Origin: Microvelia longipes
Lineage: Eukaryota; Arthropoda; Insecta; Hemiptera; Veliidae
Length of the DNA: 64,000 bases
Assembly (NCBI GenBank): GCA_018340805.1
Contig: JACMZG010001908.1
Location: forward strand, 18,214,722 to 18,278,721
Direction: 5' to 3'
Shown here: positions 1 to 13,620 of the stretch, in pieces
How positions within the stretch are numbered: the stretch's first letter is position 1
Layout: each line of letters starts with the position of its first letter
Notes under the pieces: generated by a model
What the model was told of the DNA's origin: nothing
Seen by the model: only the letters and a program-made list of their open reading frames with translations
The model's database searches: none
Translations under genes and position numbers: made by a program

Positions 1-335
1 TTGAGAAAAACCACAAGAATTAGATAATAGTGTCAGTTTTCTTTAATTTTTATGCTAATTTGTAACAGTAGTTGCGAATTACCTCAGTAAGATTACTTTA
101 TTTGCCGAAATAAAAATGGTTTATTTACTCACTTAAGTCGTCTTCCTAGGTCTTAAGACATTTTGATTAAAGTCTAGAACTAATAGTTCATATTCTTTTA
201 CGAATTTTAAGATACCGAAATATTTCTTTCGGTATAACTGAGTTCACTATTATTACGTATTTGTTACCTAAACGCACACCAAATATCGTTATGATAAACC
301 TTATACATCTGGGGGCAGTGTCCCTGTCAAGTCTA
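1..335. other. AT-rich non-coding flank
   Basis: I see no gene, inverted repeat or tandem array here. The stretch lies just outside the 3' end of the minus-strand LINE that begins at about 336. Confidence 0.5.
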
Positions 336-881
336 TTTATTTATTTATTTAATTTTACACCATTATAAGCATAATTGCCATAATAAGGTACAATACAATA
401 TCACAATAACTTAAAAAAAAGAGTAAACACAATAACTTAAAAAAAAAATAAGATATAACTAAATTTAAAGAACAAATACATAAAAATGTGTCTCTATAAA
501 GGATTTATGAGATAAAAAGGAGGAGATAGGATAGTAGCAGGAAACGCTAAAGGACGGAGTAGTGGACGCAGAACAGAAGATCTAAGCGTACTTTATAAGA
601 CAATGAGTTAAAATTACCTACTTAAACTACAGTTATGACTAGGTAGAGCAAGAGCTGAGAAAAATTAAAATAAAGAACTATAATTTAACAAGATTACTTT
701 AACACTGACATTATATAACATAGTATAACTAATTAAAAACTAAACTAGATGACTGAGTTTAATCAGTTTGAAGTAACAAAGGAATAAATAAATAAAAAAG
801 ATAAGAAACCAAGTTAAAATAATTACATTATTAATACTAAGAAAGACTAAGTTAATCGGAATATTGTATCATAAAGTAAAC

Positions 882-3702
882 TTAATTTAAGATGCTAATG
901 ACATTTTTTAAGGTTTTTATGGAAGGTACATCTTCTAATTTAACACTAAGACGATTAAAGCTCTGAACTGATCGAACCACAGGAGAAATATTGGACAGTT
1001 GACTAGAATAGAGATGTCTACCAGACCTACGACCAGGAGGTAAAATAGTGACCTCATTAAGGACACGAGTACATAAGATATTACCAGATAGGAGATTGGT
1101 CATAAATAAAGCTTCGTAAGCAGTTCTTCTTTTACATAAAGACTCAAGTTTTAACTTTATGCAAAACCTTTCGTATGAATAGAAGCATTTATGAAAAAAA
1201 TAACGAAAGTACACTGTTCTGATAAAAATACGTTGAACATTTTCTAATTGATTTGAGCGAGTTAAGTTGAGATTATTCCAAATGACGACAGAATATTCTA
1301 AAGAGGACGAACAAGAGCAACATAGAGACGTACACAAACAATCAAGAGATAGACCATTAGAGACAGAACGAACTAAACCTAAACAACGAAGAGCCTTTGA
1401 AACTATGAGATCAACATGGCTGTGAAAGTGAGTTTAGTATCGAGCAATACACCAAATCATTTACCGTGGACACTTGTTTCAAGTTAGTGCCAAATAACGC
1501 ATAGCAAGTAGGTATGGGGTTGGTACGACGCGAGAAAGATATAAAAACAGTTTTTTCAAAGTTTAAACTTCATCTTATTAAGTCTAGCCATAAAAGAATA
1601 CTGTTAATATTATACTGAACGAAATTTGAATCAGATTTTGAATCTATTGGCCAAAATATCTTCAGGTCATCTGCAAACATAGAAAATTCAGTGCTTATGA
1701 AATAGGAAAGATCATTTATGAAGAGTGAAAACAAGATTGGTCCAAGGACAGAGCCTTGGTGGACACCGGAAGTAATATGAAACGAATCGGAATAAGCATT
1801 GCCTAACTTCACTCTACATACCCTATTAGTCAGGTAACTTTCAAACCAATCAACAAGTTGAGAATTACGTAAAAACAGGGAGAGTTTATACAACAGAATT
1901 TGGTGATCAACAAGGTCGAACGCCTTGCTAAAATCGAAATAAATAGAGTCCACCTGCTTTCCCTTTATAATCAAAGGAACTATAAAAGAAAGATAATCTG
2001 CAAGATTAGTGGTGGTAGATCGATTCTTGCGGAATCCATGCTGGTTTAGATTAAGGTGAGGTTCAACATAAGGGACTAAGAAGGATCGTACAACTCTCTC
2101 AAATACCTTACAAAAAATATTGTTTAAAGAAATAGGCCTATAATTGGATGGAAGACAACGATCGCCTTTTTTATGGATGGGAACAATTAGGGCTTCATTC
2201 CAGAGTTTAGGAAACGTAGCAGTGGATAAAGACTTATTAAAGATAAAAGAAAGAATTGGAGCTAGCACGTGAGCTAGGCTTTTAACAACAAAGGATGGTA
2301 CATTATCCGGACCAGAACTTTTGGAAGATTTCAATTCTTTAATAGCCTTAACCACTGTTTCATTACTGATGGTAGGGATGATCAGATTATCACAAGGTTG
2401 ATCAGGGTTTTTAGGAAAAGGATTGTAAGGAAAGGTAACAGGGATATTGGTGGAAGGACTGTAGACAGAGGAAAAGAATTTGGCAAAAATGTTAGCAGAC
2501 ATTATAGGATCAGTTGATATACATCCTGTTACTTCATCTTTCACTTCTGCTGGCATATTTTTTCTTCCACGTTTAGACGAAACAAACTTCCAAAATTGTG
2601 ATGGATCATTCTTTAACGAGGCGTCTATCCTTTTATGATATAGCTGGCTCTCTTTACGATAGAGATGTTTATATCTTCGACGGTATATTGATCCCATATT
2701 GTAATCAAAACGATTCTGAGATTTAGCATACTTTCTAAAATATTTATTCTTCTTTTTTATATAAAAACGCATTTTAGAGGTAAACCATACTGGAAACTTA
2801 GAAGTTTTAACATTCTTTACAGGTATATGCTTATCTAATGCATCGTTGAGCAGCATGTTAAGAGCTAACGCGTTTTTATTGACATCTATATCGTGAAAGA
2901 CAGGACCCCAGTCTGCATTTTTAAGCGTTTCATATAGACCTACATAGTCACCCCTAGCATAATCTCGATAGCTATATTCAGTTTTGACGTGTGTATTACA
3001 GGGCTCTATTACAAAGTTCAGAAGTAATGTAGGATGATGGTCGTCTTCAGGTACAAAAGGGTCAATACTTCGCATAACATTAAGTCCATCCAGGGAAGAT
3101 AGCACTAAGTCCAAGATTACAGAGTTTTTATTACCAATATGGTTGTACTGTAAAAGGTTAAGAGTATGACTGAATTGTAATATAAGTTCAGCTCTATTTT
3201 TCTTAGGACCGTAAGAACCTATATACGAAAACTCAACCCAATTTATTTTAGGAGCATTAAAATCTCCTAGAATAACTATTTCATAATCATTGCAGGTTAT
3301 TGAGTCCATCAAAAACTGGAAATAGCTGAGTAACACAGCAGCAGAAATATTGTCTGGTATGTAGTGATTACCAATCAAAACAGTCTTGCATCCTTGTAGG
3401 CGAAGTTCAATCCATACACACTCAACATATTTTTCTAGGTCTAATCTTCTCAAATAGGAAAGACTATTGACTACAGCAGTGCAAACCCCACCGCCTTTTT
3501 CATTGATGGTTGAGTACTTCCTATCATTCCTCTCAACTTGAAAATGAGATGGAAAATAGCTAGAGTTAAGTGAAGTATCGTTGAACCAGGTTTCGGTTAA
3601 AAAAATTAAATCAACATCCGTTGCAGAAACTGCACAAAAAAAATCATTGGCCTTCGTTCTGAGGCCTCTACAGTTTTGATATTGAGTTTTTAACGAAGTC
3701 AT
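882..3702 (-). pseudogene. LINE ORF2: endonuclease plus reverse transcriptase, frame broken near the C terminus
   Basis: An open frame of 710 codons runs from 3702 to 1570, and a second block (1337 to 882) holds the rest of the RT C-terminal region. Between them, 1338-1569 still translates into LINE-like peptide (FGVLLDTKLTF) only if the frame is changed, so at least one frameshift has occurred. The N-terminal endonuclease shows ETWFND, GGGVCTAV, ILGDFNAPKINW and DDHHP. The RT domain shows PIHKKGD, NYRPISL, QHGFRKNRST, FDFSKAFD (motif A), GVHQGSVLGPILFSLFIND (motif B) and FADD (motif C, catalytic aspartates). It would prime DNA synthesis on nicked target DNA from its own RNA. The catalytic residues look intact, so the break is probably recent. 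Confidence 0.85.
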
Positions 3703-3767
3703 AGTAATAATGATAAAGTAACTACTCGGACTCTTCTGTATATAATTTGTCTGGGGTTAATTTACCA

Positions 3768-4850
3768 TTAAAGGGTTTGAACTAGTACGAATTTAGGCCA
3801 GATATCCGGAGATAGTAAAGAATTGAATAAATCATTTGGCAGTTCAATCCAAAAAGAGGCATAACTAGAATTTTTAGTTTTCAAACGTTCAATAGTTATA
3901 GAATCAGAGTTCTGAATATTAGGCCCATTCTCATCCTTGAGGAAAGATAACAAATCAGCTTTAGTTGTATCAGAATGTAGGCGAGAAACAAATATTGATC
4001 GTTTTCTTGGTGCAGCAGATAGTTTAGAAGATTGTGTATTTATACCATAAACAGCATTATTTTTTCTTCTATGCTTATGCTGAACGGGAATAAAATCATT
4101 TTTATTATTATTTGATCCATTAAAATCAGTTAAATTATACATAGAATTAGGAGCAGGAGAGGGAGTAATAAGATGATCACAATAACCGGAGGCGACTCCT
4201 GTATGGAAATTTATGTATGGGTTTTTCCTAGCAGGCTCAGATGAGGAGGGGGGCTGGGCGGAGTCTTGATTAGTGGCGAAAGATGAGGTCTCAGAAGGGT
4301 TCAGTAACGAGGCTGGGGCCGTTCCTACAGGTAGAGGGCCTAGACCAGGCTTGTTTGCAACAGCAGTTGAATAAGATCGCGGAAGTCCATAACTAGCATT
4401 CATATTCATACTATTAGAGATAAAAGATTTGAGAGCAGCATTTTCCTCAGATAATTTACTAACAGTTTTAACGAGACCATTAACAACTAATGTCAAGTTA
4501 CTCAGCATATTGTAACATTCAGCAGTATTTTTTAAAATTTCAGAAAGATAACCCTTATCAGGTAGGTTATTATCCGGTTGTTTATTAGAACAACCGGGTT
4601 CTTTTTTCTCCATTTCCTTGACAGGGCGAATGGGAGTGTTAGAATCCTTGCTAGATTTACAAGATTTGCACTTCCATTTTCCTACTATCAGATCAAATTC
4701 ATCAGGAGATATGCGATTATCAAAACAATCAGCATGAACAAAACATTGACAAGTAATACAGTCTAGAAAATTTTGAGCAGAGATAATAGGTTGATTACAG
4801 ATATTGCAAATAGAATTGGCTTTTTTGACCTATCTTGTAGTAGGTCCCAT
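3768..4850 (-). pseudogene. LINE ORF1: PHD-like zinc finger protein with in-frame stop
   Basis: The frame begins at ATG 4850 and is interrupted at codon 7 by TAG (4832-4830). It then stays open to 3768, and an uninterrupted 281-codon section starts at Met 4613. Just after the stop comes a cysteine/histidine cluster (CNIC, CITCQCFVHADCFD, WKCKSC) typical of the PHD-like finger in ORF1 of CR1/L2-clade LINEs. A leucine-rich section with likely coiled coil follows (about 40 residues, EILKNTAECYNMLSNL onward), then a low-complexity region rich in Ser, Pro and Asn, and a basic C-terminal domain. ORF1 proteins bind the element RNA. Only 65 bases separate it from ORF2. Confidence 0.75.
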
Positions 4851-5040
4851 GGTTGGGTGTAAGAAGGGCAGGCTAGACGCCGGCCGCAGCTAGTATAAAC
4901 ACTGTTTTGAAAGATAACGCACAGTAACAACAATGATGTTTACTCAACTACATTCAGTAGAACACTGCTGTCTAGCTGTCACTGCCGTACCAACCTTTAC
5001 TGGAAGGCTCTCGAAGCTATTTTCACACCCTCGTATCTTT

Positions 5041-5615
5041 TTATTGAGTACATATAAATGTATCATTTTAATAGCAATTAAAAGATCTTGATGATCTTAT
5101 TAATTCTACTGAATTTCATCTCTTTGCCATTCAAAGGTAATTAGATATGGAGGCTCAAAGTTAGGCAGTTTTGACACTCACTCACTCATCAAAATTTTAA
5201 GACACTTCCAGCACGTAGGCACTTGAAATTAGGTTTATAGATAAATGTTGATGTAAAAATCAATAAAAAATTATAAAAACCTAACATTTGCAGTTCCTTC
5301 TAAGTTGAAGGAACTGCAACTTTGATACGTTCTATCAAAGTTGAAAGGTAATCCTGACCTTAATTTCTCGTATAAATAAAATTTTTGACAACTAGCGCTA
5401 CCTAGTAGAGAACTTTAAAACTAAGAATATCAGGAGTTTTAATTTGACAAAACATAACACAATATTTTACGGAAATTACGTATCTAATGTTTATTAAAGA
5501 AATTGCTATTTGTTAATAATTAATTAATGGTGTAGTATACTAAAACTAATTAATAATATTTCTTAGCGGATTTTTGTAAAGCTTAAGTTTCAAGCTTACA
5601 AAAAGGAATGAAATC
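5041..5615. other. Non-coding spacer with short hairpins
   Basis: No gene is visible. Two adjacent short inverted repeats occur at about 5290-5345 (GCAGTTCCTTC with GAAGGAACTGC, then CAACTTTGATA with TATCAAAGTTG), probably a remnant of a small fold-back element. Confidence 0.4.
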
Positions 5616-5617
5616 CC

Positions 5618-5975
5618 AACAAAGACACACAAAAAAAGGAGCCAAGTCTAGCGTTAAAAGTTGTCTTACGAGGTCTTGGCGGTTTCACTTTGTGGCTTGG
5701 CCATTACGCAGCTTGAGGAAGTGTGGTACTAAAGGTTTAGGTCTAGATTATAGAGTGTAGACAGTAGACATACATTCTAAAAATTCATTCAGCCTATTTA
5801 ATAAGCGCACTATACATGTCTGTGTGTACTGCGCAATGGCCACAAAGTGAAACAGCCAAGACCTCGTATATTTACAAGCATAATTAGTAACTTTTGACTT
5901 GGCTTTTTCAATGATCTCACAAGTTTTTACGCTAGACTTGGCTCTTTTTTGTACACGCATGTGTTTTTGTTAAGA
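5618..5975. mobile_element. MITE-like element with long imperfect inverted repeats
   Basis: The left arm contains GAGCCAAGTCTAGCGT and, further in, GAGGTCTTGGCGGTTTCAC and TTTGTGGCTTGGCCATT. The right arm carries the reverse complements of these in reverse order, ending ACGCTAGACTTGGCTC at about 5930-5945. The centre is about 100 bases and non-coding. There is no transposase. The ends and target duplication are not sharp, so the boundaries are approximate. Confidence 0.6.
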
Positions 5976-8900
5976 CATTATCATAACAAAACATAATCAC
6001 TTAAAAAATTCGACAACTGTTTTTTGCGAGTGAAGTGTCTGCAAATATAACAAGCAGGAAAGAGAAAATTCATGAAAAATATCGATTTTCTTTTATTTTT
6101 TTTGCCTCCTGAAGGCTTGAAGTCATTCATCTTGATTTGCTCGAGTTCTTCGTCTGCTGTGGAAACATTTATTACTAAGTAGCTTTAGCTTTAATACTAA
6201 GCTGAAACCTCGACTGTTTTTATTGCTTTCTTGAATTCAAAGCATTCTTCAAACTTTAATGTCTTAAAAATGTTCTTTTTTATCTCAGAAATTCACAATA
6301 GAAAAATCTTGGTATAAACCACATTATCAAACCACTTTTTTAGTGTCGTTTACCAAAATTGCATCAACATTTCGTTCTTTCCAACTTCATCGACACCATG
6401 TATAATTGTTTTTCATTCCACTCTCCCTTTTCTTGCCTCTGTACTTATTCCTTTTTTTCTTGTTATTCATAGTCGATTACTTCATTCATTCGTTTTTTAT
6501 ACCTACTTTCATTGCTTTAGAATATTAGGGTAAGATTATTGTCATAAATGTTTCAAACTGGCGCTGGCAATTACTTGGTTTTTCTACATAATAATACTAC
6601 TAGTATTATACTAGTTTTAAAATGTCCTTGTTTTTTCTTCGTCACCATTTCTCATCTTGCCAAATACTACCATAAGCACTACTTTTACTTGAAACTGTGA
6701 AGAAAATCTTGCATAAAAGCTGAGCCAACTATGTTTAGGAATGGTTAGATTTTGAAAACTTCAATTCAATTTCAAGGGTTTTTGAGGCTACTCACGTCTA
6801 AAGTGTCAGGCCTTTTTGAAACCTTTATTTTTAGGTCTCGTTTTAAGTAAAATCTTATCAATCCCGAGCGGCTGGAATCGTCTTTATTCACTTCTCAAAT
6901 TAAAAAAAAAATGCTGGTAGCAATAAATAATGGTTCGTATTTTTTCCTTCCCTACCTTCTAAAAAGGATGAAGGAGCTTTGCATTAGCAAAAACCTCTCA
7001 CTGACTTTTTTCATCAAATGTCGAGTGTTTGTTGATTTTTGTTATAGAAGAATTAACAAAAGAACAAAATATGAACACAATTTGTTTATATTATTGTAGA
7101 TTTATTTGTAAAAACAATATTCTCACTGTTTAAGTATCTATAGTCTCTGATTCTGACATATAAGTCAATTAAATTTAAAACAAAACAAGCTGCCAATCAT
7201 GGAACTAGGCTTAAGGATTGTAAAGTATAACAAGCTTGCGTGTTTGCTAGACAAGAGCAAACTCGAGAGCTGTCCTAGCTACGGATGTGGTTGAGGCCTC
7301 TTTCTATTTAGAAAATTTTAAAGCATCGTTAGAAATACTTTTTATCAAACACGTATTTTCCGTAATTTATTATGCTTTTTTTTTTTTTAATTTAATGTGT
7401 TGCCATTTCTGTTCGCCGGGTTTGAATATTTTTTAAACCTGATCTGTTCTTTCTCTAATAGCACTTGATTTTGGTGCCGCTTGATTCATTAACATTTGTT
7501 GAGCCGTTTCAGCTGTGGTTTACAATAAATGTCCATTTCCTTACACATACAAACGTTATTTTTATTTTACTTTTGGGATCTGTTGGTTTTTAAACGTATA
7601 GGTATTTGATGGTTTCATTGATTTTTTTTATTGCCTAAGCAATACTCTCTTTTTTTAAGGATAGTAAGCAAATAGCAAATGTTACATTTTACTTTTTAAA
7701 TAATAAATACAATCTTATAGGATTTTAGCATTATGTGTATTGGACAATACGAGCACATGGTGTAATCTGTTACGTCTGAACGTTTAATGTTTATACTGCA
7801 GGTTGTTTCGACTGCTCGACCTTAGCCAAGTCCTATTTTGTAGGACTTAATGACAAGTCTGTCATTAAGTCTGCTGTATTGATTAACTACTGAAGCAATA
7901 TCAAGATCAATGTACAAAGATTTCCCTTCTCTTACTCGCACAACTGGTTTAACCGCTTGTGAATCACCCCGACAAATACTATCATCGAGTAAATTCTCTA
8001 GAGTGGTTTTACTCCACAATGAACGACTGTTCGATTTTTTCTCCTTTTCATTTCATGGACTTATTACTGTGTCTTCTCATATTGTTTTATGATATTTATC
8101 TATGGCCTCTTTCAGTATATACCTTTCAGAAAATTGTATGATATTGCTTATCGTCTTTATTTTGATCTTTTTAGTCTTTGATGAAAGTATTTTTTCCTAA
8201 TTTTGCCAATTGCATTTTAATGAATTACCCCTTTCTTTCTTCTTTGGCTATTCTGTTGTTTTAATTTTTTAAAGCAATTTAGGACATTAATTTTAAGACT
8301 TATAGGCGTGATTTGCAAGATATGAGTCTCACTCAAGCCTATATGATGTTCTAAATTCTAGATTCTCACCTTTAATATGTTATTACGATATTAACTCACA
8401 TTTGTGCTGGGTGTCATTCATTTTTAAGTCCTCTATATATGGTTTGCTTTCGAACTTATGAGACAGGTTTGAGGTGTTACTATTGACTGATTCTAATAAC
8501 GACTTTAGGAAAGATTCCAGGCATCGCTATGTCTTTTCATAAAAGTTTGTCCAAAATTATGAATTTCGAGCGTCTCATAATTGGCTCCTCTTCTTATGGT
8601 TAATAGTAGTTTTTGGTGATTCTATTTGTTATACTTAGACCCACAAAGTCAAAGTTTACCTACTCCTGATCTCAGTGAGGCATCTGGTTTTTTCAACAGA
8701 ATTCAACTTGCCTAATTGTACGTTCTATTCTACTCAAAATTATATTTTGTGCTATTCTTTAGATTTTATTAATGTTTGCTTAAAGAAGCCTGATTCTCCT
8801 ATCTTGTTTATCACCTGTTGAACTAGTACTAACCAGTTATTGGTTAAACATATTTAGAAATTCTAGTCCATGACTCTTATTTATGTTATTGTTATCAACT

Positions 8901-9939
8901 CTTATTTGGTTAATGTTTATTTATGATTCTCGAAATATAAATCTATATGCCACTTTGAGTTCTCTAGTGGAGCAATTGGTTCCTCTTAATTTTAGCATGT
9001 AACTAGTTACTTAGATCTATGTCTTCTCAAACTTCTAACCTTTAAAATTTGGTTTGTTTTGTCTTCCCAACTTTTTCAAAGCTATTGCGTTTTCTATTGT
9101 TTATATTTTATATTGTATGCTTTATTATATTTTGACAATTGACAATAGATATCATTCTCGTCGTCTACAGGTTGTCCTCCGTGTTATCAGTGTCCAGGTA
9201 TTTGTACTGGACATGTTGGTCTTCAGGTTATACAGGTAGCTGAGTGGGGGTGTCTCTCTGACCCTCAAAACTGTATCAAAACGTCAGTTGTATCGGACGC
9301 CTTCTCGTTGAATGTCACATTTTTCTACTTAATAGTATACTTTTTTGCTTAAAATCATATTCATGTGCTTTCTCATAATTTTATTATTTTGTGGTTTATA
9401 AGTAATTTTAGGTTTAAGACATTTTTCTCGGTTTTAAGTTATTTTTAATGTTTTGTGGGTTTTAAATCATTTTAAGTAAAGCAGTAATTTCGTGTGGTTT
9501 TTCGTGTTATTTATTTAATCAAAATTCTCTAAAGTTTAAGTAAGCTTAAAAATTTTAACTTTATTGGTTTTTTAATTTATACTTATTACTAGAATTATTG
9601 AGGTTTCTTTAATTTATCAGAGAAAATTATTAATTACACCTTAGAATCTTATTAATCGTTATAAAGTTGGCATTTAAACCAAGTAAAGTTTAAACTCCGA
9701 TGTAAGTTTTTGTCAGTATGTTTAATACTGAAGTTCTTTAATATTAGTTAACATTTTTTATAATCCTTACCATTCATGAAATTTTCATTCACTTTGATCT
9801 TATCAATTTTATATTTTCTTAGTTAAGTTATGAATAATTTTTCGGCTTTAATATCTTTGAAAAAAATAAGAATTGTTAAGAATGTGATTTCCAAATGAAG
9901 TTTAGGTGTGTTTTAGTTTTAAATTTCGATTCGATCTGA
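5976..9939. other. AT-rich region upstream of EVI5 exon 1
   Basis: No recognisable gene. A minus-strand frame of about 75 codons (8055-7822) looks protein-like but matches nothing I know. The last few hundred bases should hold EVI5 5' UTR and promoter if 9940 is in the first exon, but I see no clear TATA box or initiator to fix the start of transcription. Confidence 0.35.
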
Positions 9940-10093
9940 ATGAATTCGGGTGTGATGAAATTAAGTGAGCGAGTTAAAATGGTTTCGATGTCACTGCCAT
10001 CACTTTTTGATGAGATATTTGATTGGAGCGATGAGGATAAGAAGCTGAGATATGACTCGGGCAGGAGCGACTCCTTCGGATCTACCTGCGATA
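9940..10093 (+). CDS. Evi5: EVI5 exon 1 (N terminus)
   Basis: Encodes 51 residues plus one base. Start chosen at ATG 9940 because TGA lies directly upstream in frame (9937-9939); other in-frame Met codons follow at 9955, 9979 and 9988 and could be used. The peptide is acidic and Ser-rich (FDEIFDWSDEDKK, SGRSDSFGSTCDS). The donor A|GTAAAT at 10094 leaves phase 1, which fits exon 2 exactly and rebuilds a serine codon (AGC). The N termini of EVI5 proteins vary, so this exon rests on frame, splice phase and position rather than strong homology. An upstream untranslated exon may exist. Confidence 0.65.
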
Positions 10094-11224
10094 GTAAATA
10101 TCTTTTAACACTTATCCATACTTACGTAATACAGTATCATTGTGTCACTTATTTCATGCTTAGCAAAACTCGGTAGTATCAAACAATATATATTCAATGT
10201 TCTTATCCATGTACAGTTTTCCAGAGTAGGTATAGTTATTTATGAACCCAATATTACTTTCTAACAGTTAAGTTATTAACTTATTTATAACTTCGGTAAA
10301 CTTTTATTGCCTTTCCCTTTTTCTACATTTTAATAAAACCCTTGTTGAATAGAATGTCATAATTGTTTGCATGCTCAGTTCAATTTGGTTCCCATAATTT
10401 TTCTGATATCGTAACACATTTTAAATGTTTATGTCAATTACTTTGACTATTTCAACTGGAGCTTAACCGCTGATATTATAAATGACCTCCAATTGCTTTA
10501 AGTCTTAAATTAAATTTCCTCAGTAAGGTTTTTTGTAGAATTTAATCTGTAATTGTTACAAAAGAAATTTTTCTTATTTAACTTTATTCATCATCTTCTG
10601 CAATTCTACAGAATAATTAATTAGATATTTCCAAAAATTAAAAAGATAGGCTTCTGTTGGCAAAAAAATTCTAATAATGTAACTAACCTTGCATCTTCTT
10701 CTGTTTAATTTCCAAAATGTTTGCTGTACGAAAATTAAATATAAATTCACTTACGCATATATTGATATACTTTTAACTCTTAGCTATTGTAACTTTTATG
10801 ATACCGGATTTCTTCAAATCATACAGCAGTTATTTTAAGTATATATTTCCTTTCCTTAATGTACATTTTGAAAAATTTTAACTATGCTTGAGAAAATTTT
10901 CTATAAATAGTAACTTTTTTTGCTGTTTCATCTTAAAGAAAATTCGAAACTCATATTTCTTCTTTCTCTTTATATATTCTTCTTTAAGTACAAAGTTTTC
11001 ATATTCTGACTTTTAGAAACTTTTACGTATTCATATATTTACTCTTGTGTTTACTTAGAAAAATTAAATTTCTTGACAGACATTTATTTTAACCGATATA
11101 GGCGTTAAAAGTATTTCAATTCTAGTGCCAAGTGCCATTAAAAAACAACGTTCATTGAGACCTGGTTGTTTCGATAGTATTAACTAGCTTATATTCCCTT
11201 TTGAAATTCGCGAACAGGTATTAT

Positions 11225-11590
11225 TATTATTAAAACGAAAGGGATTCGGCCGCTCGGCGCTTCGCGGCCACATGGTCGTTGTCCTATGTCAGTTTGTGAT
11301 GTTACTAGTTTATATAAGTGCAGTATATCACTATATAAGCGAATTTTCTTATATATTAGTAAAAACGGGATTTGTTCACATTGTGTTATATATGTCAATT
11401 TATGAAACCGGAAGTAAAGCTGATAATAAAATGTTACTTCGTACTTTTGTTAACCATACAATAGCTTTACATGTGTAAAAAATTGAAGCCCAATCCTTAG
11501 ACATAGTTGTGATTTTTTGAAATGTTTAGTGGTTCATTATTGTAGGTTAATGACGTCACACATATTTAAAAACAATAGGGTTTGGGACAA
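11225..11590. repeat. Dispersed repeat fragment with TGACGTCA site
   Basis: The segment CGGCCACATGGTCGTTGTCC and the following 60 bases recur in inverted, diverged form at 59855-59950. The part at 11530-11580, including the palindrome TGACGTCA (11551-11558) preceded by GGTTAA, matches the dispersed family seen complete at 20151-21542. Confidence 0.5.
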
Positions 11591-13363
11591 CAAATAGGTT
11601 GATTTTTGTACCAAGTTTTATTTTCTCAAAAACCTCTTGTACACAACCATACTTACGTGTATACATCCTTGAGTCCCCACAAATTTTTTTTTAAAAAATC
11701 GCCCCCTCCCCTACCCCCTATAAGCCTACCCCTCATGGCCCCTACCTCATAAGCTCATTTCCCTTTAAAAACTCGCTAAAAAATTATACAATTAACCGAA
11801 CATACCTCTAGATAAATGATAAGTGATTATTAACAACAATTGACTGTTTGATAATAAATTAAAACAGACGCCTCATAACGACCTCATACGCCACTTGATT
11901 CCAATGTCATTCATCTAACATGATAAGCAATTTTTAATACTTAAATTTATAAATGTATACGGGTGACATTGCAAAATTGATTATGGTATCAAACAACTGT
12001 AATAGTCGTATGCCACCGTTTGTTTGTCATTAGCCAAAATTATCCACAGTATTGTTGTATTTTGTTAAAAAGAATAACTTTTATTAAATAAATTTAATTA
12101 TTTAAATAACTTATTTTTGGGGTTTAATATTTCCTTGTTTATATTAGCTTCCGTTAGTTAACCTTTATATTTTGGGTAATATGCTCTGGTCACCTGGTTT
12201 ATAGAGCCTTCGCTTTAGTTTTAGTTAAACTTCTTTTAATATTACTGTTGTTTACCGGTTATAGTTTTAGCTGTTAAAATTTACTGTTAAAATAACTGTT
12301 AGGAACCTGCGTATATTATATTTCTTCTATGTATTTATTTATTAATGGTCTTAGATTTTCATTAAAATGAATTATTATTAAAGTTATTGTGTATTGTTTA
12401 TGATGTCTGGGAGTCCAGGAGTGATAAGATTTATGAACCATTTGGTCATATAGGATTTACAAGACCATGGAGTAGAGTGAGAAAACCATAAGTTTGGTGT
12501 TTTAATTCGGGGCTGGAGTGTGCTGAATCAGCAAAATTTTAAAATTATTGCAACTATTTTATCTTTAAAAATTCCTAAAAAGCTTTAAATAAAAGTTGTA
12601 GTACTCAAAAATGCACAAACATTTTTATTTATGGTAATTTTTGCCTACGTCGATGTATATTCAAGATATAAAGGCACAAAGTTATACAAAAAAATATAAT
12701 TGTATAATCCTAATATAATTGTATAATCCAATTGATTAAAAAAGTCTGATGTTACATAAAGCCAGTGTCTTTTACCCAATGTAGTATGTTTTCGTGGTGT
12801 ATTAAATAAATTAAGTTGAACTGATCTTGTAAATTTAAAACTAACTTGTTTGCATTTAAAACTAAAAATTTCGGACTATATTACTTTTTAAGTGGTTAAA
12901 ACCAAAATGCGCGGCGCTTCAGAAGTGGGCAACACTTGAATATTTGTTTTGTTTTAAAATTAAATTACTAAAATAAATGTTGATTTTTATATAACCTTTG
13001 AAGATGCATCAGAAGTTAAAGTGAATATGCTATATTTTATCTAAAAACATACATCCACTCCAAGCGTATTATTTACATTTTTATTTTAATTTATGTTTAA
13101 AATGATATGGGGTGCTTGAACTCGTAAAAGCAAAATGAGAGAGTTAATCATTTTAAAATTAAAAAATAAACTGTCTCTCCGCAAAACAAAATAACAAGGT
13201 ACTACAGCCAACCACCTCTTATTTGGATCCATTCTTCGTAAAATAAAAATTATTCGGTGGACATTTTTCGATCGAATCAAAAAAAATTGTCGTTTCGAAT
13301 TCGCGAAAGATCTTTACAAACCTTACGTAACATTTAGCAAATATGGACTTCATTTTGGCCTCA

Positions 13364-13620
13364 GATAGTAAATTCATTCCTTTTATTATCTGCGGTCACC
13401 CATCCAGGCACTGACCACTCTCTATGCTGCGTAACCTATATGATCCAACAAAAACCATAGATATACTTTTCGTATTGAAACGAAACGTAGTGTACTTATT
13501 TATTACGTAAAGGTATATACTTGTACCAAATTTCAATTTCATTGGGTTATTTATCGGTTTTTTACAATTAAAAAAAATATTATACTGTCTTTCAAAAACT
13601 GTCCTGATCTGTCATAATTA
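13364..13620 (-). repeat. Fragment of the dispersed hAT-type family
   Basis: Contains GCGGTCACCCATCCAGGCAC, CCAACAAAAACCATAGATAT and TTATTACGTAAAGGTATA. These match, in inverted orientation, the centre and right half of the element at 20151-21542. No ends or target duplication were found. Confidence 0.6.

Larger units (their letters stand above)
336..5040 (-). mobile_element. CR1/Jockey-type non-LTR retrotransposon, nearly full length, inactive
   Basis: A minus-strand LINE with the usual order: 5' leader, ORF1, ORF2, then a 3' UTR ending in an ATTTA-type simple repeat (336-352 on the plus strand) that acts as its tail. ORF1 carries a PHD-like zinc finger. ORF2 carries an apurinic endonuclease and a reverse transcriptase. 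The 5' boundary is approximate: GC-rich leader sequence extends from 4850 to about 5040, and I could not find a target-site duplication. A nonsense codon in ORF1 and frame breaks at the end of ORF2 show it cannot move by itself. It lies upstream of the EVI5 gene and is unrelated to it. Confidence 0.85.

Noticed and set aside
7822..8055. Minus-strand frame of about 75 codons with protein-like composition (LWSKTTLENLLDDSICRGDS...)
   Set aside because: No recognised motif, no ATG start, stop codons on both sides and no clear splice signals. It could be a transposon scrap, but I cannot support a gene.
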